Shown one piece after another: positions 58,688 to 64,000 of a stretch of DNA of 64,000 nt. The stretch's first letter is position 1. Each line of letters starts with the position of its first letter. Source of the stretch: Paragonimus skrjabini miyazakii (Eukaryota > Platyhelminthes > Trematoda > Plagiorchiida > Troglotrematidae); NCBI GenBank assembly GCA_014338405.1, contig JTDE01022146.1:1-64000 (forward strand), written 5' to 3'. Under the pieces are notes generated by a model, which searched no databases, was not told where the DNA came from, and saw only the letters and a program-made list of their open reading frames with translations. Position numbers and translations under genes: made by a program.

Positions 58688-60174
58688 GTTAGTTTTATTC
58701 ACCTAACTTCATTTCTGCCGACACAACTTGCGTCGGCCTTTTTTTCTCAGTTCGTAACTTTTCCGAATCTGAGGAAGGTAAGACTTGTGGAACTGTTTTT
58801 TGACATCAAACTGTGTTAGCTTGGCTACATGTTCGTTTCTGATTGGGCATGTAGGCTCAGTAAACAGATCGCCAATAGTTGTGAGATCGAGCTCCGTCAA
58901 CTATTTGTCTTAGCCAGCCATTCAACCTGATAATGTCGGAGTTGCGTTATCATGTCATCTGGCAGCTTACGTTGTTCGAATTGTTGATGCATAGTTAAAT
59001 ACAACTCAAAGTCGGATTTGTGAACGTGACCTTTGCTCATAATTGACTGTGAGTGGACTATCGTCTGACATGTTTTTGCAGAGAGAACCAAGGTTTAAAT
59101 TTTGGTCCGCACAAGAGCAACACTGCAATCTGGTACTTCCGCACGAAATGGCTGCAGTGGACACTATCCGAATGGTTCAACTCGCAACGTCGAATTGTCA
59201 AGGGACGAGAGACAGGCACCGTCTGATACTGATTTCATTTCATTGAACCACTACATTGGGGCCATAAGTTACTGTCTAAGGCTTATACATGCGATCGATC
59301 GTCCAAGTTTCTTCATGGAAAACCACGTAGCATGAATCATAGTCATTAACAACAATAGCAATACATTATAAGTTGCAATTACCTGACAGAAAACTCAGGC
59401 AATCGACTGTAGCATGCATGCCATTGAACTCGATTCACTATAATCTCTTCTAGCGCCTACGATCCGTGTGAGTCCAGGCCCGAAGAATTTTTGGAAGCAA
59501 ACATCGATCTAGTTACTCATATTGCTTAAGTTTGCACACTGACCTCATTTATTCCGTGTGTAAGCCATTTAGTTGGCATACCATGTCCCACGACTTTTTT
59601 TTCACATACACCGAACTACACGTATTACTCATTCGATATCAACATTCCTGTTTATCATTACGCAGACTAGCTTATTAGAATGCTTTCGCTTTTTGGCACC
59701 ACACAATTTTGCATACCATGTGTGTATGAATTTGGTTTGCTGAATCAGTTTGACGTCCATCAATTGTGTTATGTTGATTTGGACATGTACTTTGTTCGAT
59801 GTTTCGCAGTCCGATCGTTGATCATCGATTCGAAACAACGTTTCACAACTAGAAGTGTGTTTATGTGTGACGTTTGTAGTAGACCAAAGAAATATGTTGA
59901 AATGACAGTGATTAGATAAGATTAACTTCAAACGGGAATAGTGATAGTCAGGCAAGCTACATTTAACCACTTTTCACCGCGTGATTCGTCTATCAGCAAC
60001 ACAGATTGTGTTTGTGTACTTTCTTTTATCTAACTTCTGTTTACTCTGCCATCTAAATTTCATTTTATATGAAACCCAACTCCATTGACACCTGTGTACT
60101 GGTAATGCCACAGTAGTTCATCTTAGTTTAAATGTTTGCATGTCACTAATCTCGTCCTCATCGATTTTAGCTAT
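58688..60174 (+). other. GSK3 intron 4, first part, no assigned element
   Basis: Starts with donor gttagt. ORFs up to 113 codons (minus 59629-59970) lack recognisable motifs. No further GSK3 exon seen. Confidence 0.45.
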
Positions 60175-60365
60175 TGAATATTGATAAGTAGTTAGGAATT
60201 TGGTTGATGTAAAGTAAATATCACTTACAGTTGATTGCAGATTTCACATTCATATAGACTTTCGAAAAGAAGCACTAAACTTGAATTTCTTCCTTGTTCG
60301 AGTTCATTGATTGCGCATATTCTCGTCACCGTCGATATTTGATATTTGAACCACATACTCATAAG
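60175..60365 (-). repeat. Degraded copy of the tRNA-like repeat
   Basis: Starts with a worn terminal block (ttgataagtagttaggaatttgg). It continues cacttacagttgattgcag, catatagactttcgaaaag, agcactaaacttgaatttc, gagttcattgattgcgcata and cgtcaccgtcg. This is the minus-arm order seen at 32810-32988 with heavier divergence. Confidence 0.55.
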
Positions 60366-61302
60366 GCATCCTTATTGATTGCTGTGTCGTTTACCCCACA
60401 TCAAAGTACTACTGAATTATTACATTCAGCTACGTTCATTTGTGAGTAACTCTCGTTAGTTGTTGTGTGCGTAGTTTTGCTACGTGATTAATTTTCGCGT
60501 AATCAGTTGGGGTGATTCGGATGTGTTTGGCGGCATATGCTTGCCCAGTGCTGAACACATCACGTTTTAGGGTAACTTGAGAAAACGATATGGTGACTTG
60601 TCCATGATTACCTATGCTGAGTGACTTGACACGCCATGGGATGTGACTACAAGCGGTAGACAGTGACGGTAATGTCGTTATACTTGTCATTGCCATCTTC
60701 GATTACTATAGACATCTCTTTTCCTCTAAAGGTGTTACAAAGGTGGCAAAATCGCGTATAGTTATTGTTATACACCTTACTGTTCAATTATTTTTTTTAG
60801 TTCATGCTATTTGTTTTGTAATCTTGATTTTACTCTGGGTCTGTCTTCTAACATGCAGTAACCACATATAAAATATATCGTTACTTTGTTCACACGAACT
60901 ACTGACGTTTGTGTGACCCTTGTTGAACTCGGACAACGGTGAATGTTTCTGTTGACTATTTTCTGTTTGGTTATTGCATGCAATCCCAGGTGCTCCTGTT
61001 TGTTTTGGGTTTGTATTACCCTTCCGGATGCAATAGTTATGTGGATTTTCTTCTAGGCAGTGCAGTTTGGACTATGTTTGCTTCTGTTTGACTCATCTCT
61101 GTGTGTATGTATGCGATAAGCAGGCTTTTCAGCGTTGGAATATTCGATCACATGCGAATTTCTGCATACAATCGGTCACCTCGGACGAAGTTGGCTAGTA
61201 GTTGGCGAAGAAATTGGGGTATGGGAATCACCCCAAAATTGCATATGTGCAAATTGTTATTATTTATTCATCAATGGCTGTCATGATACTGAACAGGAAG
61301 TA

Positions 61303-61304
<2 letters not shown>
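60366..61304. other. Intronic stretch with no assigned element
   Basis: A minus-strand ORF at 60436-60696 has no recognisable motif. Nothing else seen. Confidence 0.45.

Positions 61305-61355
<51 letters not shown>
61305..61355. repeat. (AT)n microsatellite
   Basis: About 51 bp of uninterrupted AT dinucleotides. It gives Tyr-Ile runs in every ORF crossing it. It lies just past the 3' end of the antisense LINE to its right. Confidence 0.95.
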
Positions 61356-61359
<4 letters not shown>

Positions 61360-61489
61360 AAAAAGTTTGGCAAGCGTGCCACAATATGAGGGAAAAAGTA
61401 GTGTAAAATAAAGGAAACAAATATGGAGAGACAAAGTAGAAAAAGTTACAACGATCCACACAGAGACTTGCAGCACCAGCGCGATTGAC

Positions 61490-64000
61490 TTGTTCTTCGT
61501 CATATTAGACGGCGTCCTCAGCCAAAGGAACCCAATGACCTTCAGACCCCATCCAGGAGGCCTGGAACGTCCTACTGAGGCAAACTTCAGAGTGAATATC
61601 TTCATACCTCGAAACCAAGTCATGCGCCCACCATCGGGCTGCCGCTTTCCGCCCGACCCACCACTCACAAACAAGGCACGATGTAACAGGCAATGAGTCG
61701 CCATTCGTAGGATGTAATCAAGCCAGCAAAGCCTGTAAGACGAGGGTTGACAGAGTTCACCTGCTTCGAATGCGCGTTGGTGCATTTCGTCGTTGCTGAC
61801 ACGGTGTTCCCGTCACACGCCGCCAATGCTTCGGTGAAATTGATGGTCACAAACAGATACTCTATGAACATCTTCCGCGTGATCGGACCAGGTTTCGGAA
61901 CCCTACAACACGATTGCTTTTACGGCGGCATTGTACTTTCGTCTTTTCACAACAAGACTGACATCATGCCGACGGCACAGATGGCGTAAGTTAGCAAACG
62001 TCATCCAAGTCTTTGCTATGCGATGTGTGATCTTATCATACATCCCATCAGCGCTGGTACATCTCTCAAGGTACATGAACTTCTCAGCTACCTTCAACGG
62101 CTCACCACCAATAGGGAGAGCAGGTACACAGTCCTGCCAATCTTGTGACAGCATCTTGGACTTGGTGGGTACTAAGGCCATACCCAACTTACGACCTGGA
62201 GCATCTTATCTATCTAACATGTTCTGGGCTCCCTGTGGGCTCTCACAGATTAAGGGGATGTCGTATTCATACTCTGTTCCTTGAGGTCGAGTGCCTAGGA
62301 GTAGATCTATTTCATTATCTTCAAAGTTTGTCAGGGGGCACTCCAGGATACTGTCTACTGTAAAATAGAATCACATGAAAGAAGCTGGACAACCCTGTGA
62401 TAAGATGTTAAAAGTCAGTGATACGCTGCCATAAACCATAATCCTGCTCGAGGTCTGACAGTAAACTGCTCTCAATTTATTCACATACTTCTCTGGTACA
62501 CGCTTCCTCAATAGATAGTTCCAGAGTGCAGCTCTGCCAACCGAACTTAAGGCCCTTCTGATGTCCAAGAAGACGGCTGTTGACCTTCTGTATGATTGAC
62601 TGAGTTCGAGCATTTGGCGAGGTATGCAGATGTTATCAGTGCATTTACGGTCAGGACGAAAGCTCGCCTGCTCCTCACGGATATGTTCTTCCCGCGTTTT
62701 GCTCAGCCTATAAAGTACAACGACTATGAGCAAATTCGACGCAATAGGAATTCCTCTGTAATTTGTACACCGAGTGCATAAACTCTTGGAAAATGGGAAG
62801 GGTGCTAGCCAAACTCCAATACTTTAGAACGACTCACTGATCAAGGGTTTCTGAAGCAGAACCCTTAGCTCTTTAATCAAGGGGAAACTCCATTCACAAA
62901 AAGGACAGGAAGTTCTGAGCGGGGTTACTTGCGGCGTTTCGGGGGCTTGATCTCGGGAGAGGCTTTTGCTCCTAAAATCGGAGAGGGATTGACAGACCGA
63001 TCGGCACAAGTCGAGCTCGAAGGCCTAATCAATGGCGCGGGTGGTCAGTTGAACTGCTGTTGGAAGTGCTCAGCCCAGCGTCCTAAGCGTAGTTGCAGGA
63101 TATGAATGGATTCACCATTGACTTCGCAGTTAACCTCGCCCACACTTGGCTTCCTGCCCCCCGTTGTTCGGCCGAGATTGAAAAGCTTTCGAGAGTTCTC
63201 GCTAGCATCGGTTTGTTTCATCTTTGTGTTCACCAGACCTTGCGATCCTCTCGTTGTTGCTTGCGGATTTTCAAGCGAGTAGTCTTGCGAGCCGAGTTAT
63301 ATTCATTGCTGAGTAGAATATTCCGTAGAGCATCGAGAAATTCGCACAGAGATTTGTCGGTTGGCAGCTAAACCAGTAGTAGTATCATGTAAGGCAATAC
63401 CGCACTTGTGTATCACATGCGGTATATGTGCCCAATGTACTTCAGTGTTGTATAGTGGCTGGGGAAAAGCGCACACTAGTAAGCATAAAGCGCCTGCGGC
63501 CTTGCTAGTTAAAAGAAGCCACTTTAAAGTTGACGGCGAAGTGGCCTCACACCAAAACGCGAAGCGAAGTTAGCACATAATAGTGCATGATCAGAATCTG
63601 CGCAGGCGCTCCAGATTGACTTGCAGTCTTGGAAACAGTCGCGCCACTGATAGTTGATAGCCATGTGGTCAACCTGTGTCCATGATTGACTCGGTGGTGG
63701 AGGTGCACTGACGCCTAAAACGTCGAAAATTGATACTTGTTAGAAACAGACCGTAATCAGCACAGAGCTGCAACAGATGTTCACCTTTATCTGTTCAATG
63801 AGGACCGTAAAAGTATGAACCACCTAACTCATGCTCGTTAGTGCCCAGTCTGCACACTTGGGCGTTTAAGTCTCCAGCTAGTGGAGGTGTGTAGGAGATT
63901 AGTGAGTTGGTAATAGCGTTTCCAACTAGCAGGTTGAGTACTCCCAGGATCTCAGCCGCGGGAGGTAACACCTACTTCACCTACTCGATGGAATAGTTCA
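61490..64000 (-). mobile_element. RTE-like LINE with endonuclease and RT, antisense, near full length
   Basis: From the right edge, the minus strand reads an endonuclease with LAGDLNAQVCRLGTNEHELG (about 63830-63890), EHLLQLCADYGLFLTSINF, then VDHMAINYQWRDCFQDC and SACADSDHALLCANFASRFG (about 63545-63680), including the catalytic SDH motif. The linker RLGRWAEHFQQQFN ends near 63045. The RT gives REEQASFRPDRKCTDNI and AVFLDIRRALSSVGRAALW, RVPEKYVNKLRAVYCQTSS (62371-62733). VPTKSKMLSQDWQDCVPALP and FMYLERCTSADG (61903-62187) follow. The C-terminus is CWLDYILRMATHCLLHRALF and GGRMTWFRGMK, VGRSRPPGWGLK (61520-61740). Frameshifts split it. The YADD motif lies near 62200-62370 and is not readable. 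The 5' part continues beyond the window. Confidence 0.85.

Noticed and set aside
61264..61785. 173-codon antisense ORF as a single gene
   Set aside because: It is the RT C-terminus of a LINE read on through the (AT)n microsatellite; the Tyr-Ile run is a repeat artefact.
1..64000. CRISPR array, operon or bacterial island
   Set aside because: No regularly spaced short repeats, no dense co-directional genes; introns and LINEs show a eukaryotic genome.
58688..64000. Next GSK3 exon (activation loop, SYICSRYYRAPE type)
   Set aside because: I searched the plus strand for the motif and saw no match; it probably lies beyond the window.

Overview
The window looks like nuclear DNA from a flatworm, most likely a digenean trematode (Fasciolidae-like is my guess). 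The reasons are very long introns, moderate GC, and many decayed APE-type LINEs, a Penelope-like element and tRNA-derived repeats of the kinds that crowd fluke genomes. Nothing looks bacterial: there are no operons and no dense coding. Two 100-N blocks (14267-14366, 33804-33903) are assembly gaps.

The one host gene I can support is glycogen synthase kinase 3 (GSK3/shaggy) on the plus strand. Four coding exons (6370-6557, 25881-25964, 36242-36352, 58557-58687) have consensus splice sites and together encode the kinase N-lobe through the DFG motif. The introns between them are 19.3, 10.3 and 22.2 kb. The first coding exon and the exons after DFG were not found here. Intron positions and phases match those I remember for human GSK3B, and three of the four exon lengths match exactly. 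The ATP-pocket hinge carries Glu-Phe where human GSK3B has Asp-Tyr.

Nearly everything else recognisable is repeat. Positions 1-5670 hold two CR1/Jockey-like LINE ends. Intron 1 (6558-25880) holds RTE-like LINE pieces on both strands (7473-8920, 8930-10660, 13035-14715, 14870-15105, 22555-23050, 24967-25640), a second APE-LINE family (12093-13010), solo LINE tails, and copies of a tRNA-Met-like repeat. Intron 2 (25965-36241) holds a second-family LINE with leader and endonuclease (27940-30190), an inverted repeat dimer (32810-33239), and an RTE piece beside a gap. Intron 3 (36353-58556) holds a pair of about 96% identical LINE ends (42045 and 56190), a second-family RT (43188-44650), a Penelope-like GIY-YIG endonuclease (45271-45918), and one unexplained acidic ORF (48596-48919). 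Downstream of the last exon, an antisense RTE-like element with both endonuclease and RT regions runs off the right edge (61490-64000).

The most unusual structure is the tRNA-like repeat arranged as inverted dimers. One dimer (32810-33239) is flanked by a perfect 10-bp direct repeat, and a second (19035-19682) by an 11/12-bp one. This suggests that the dimer itself was the inserted unit. Both lie in GSK3 introns, where the transcript could fold into long hairpins.
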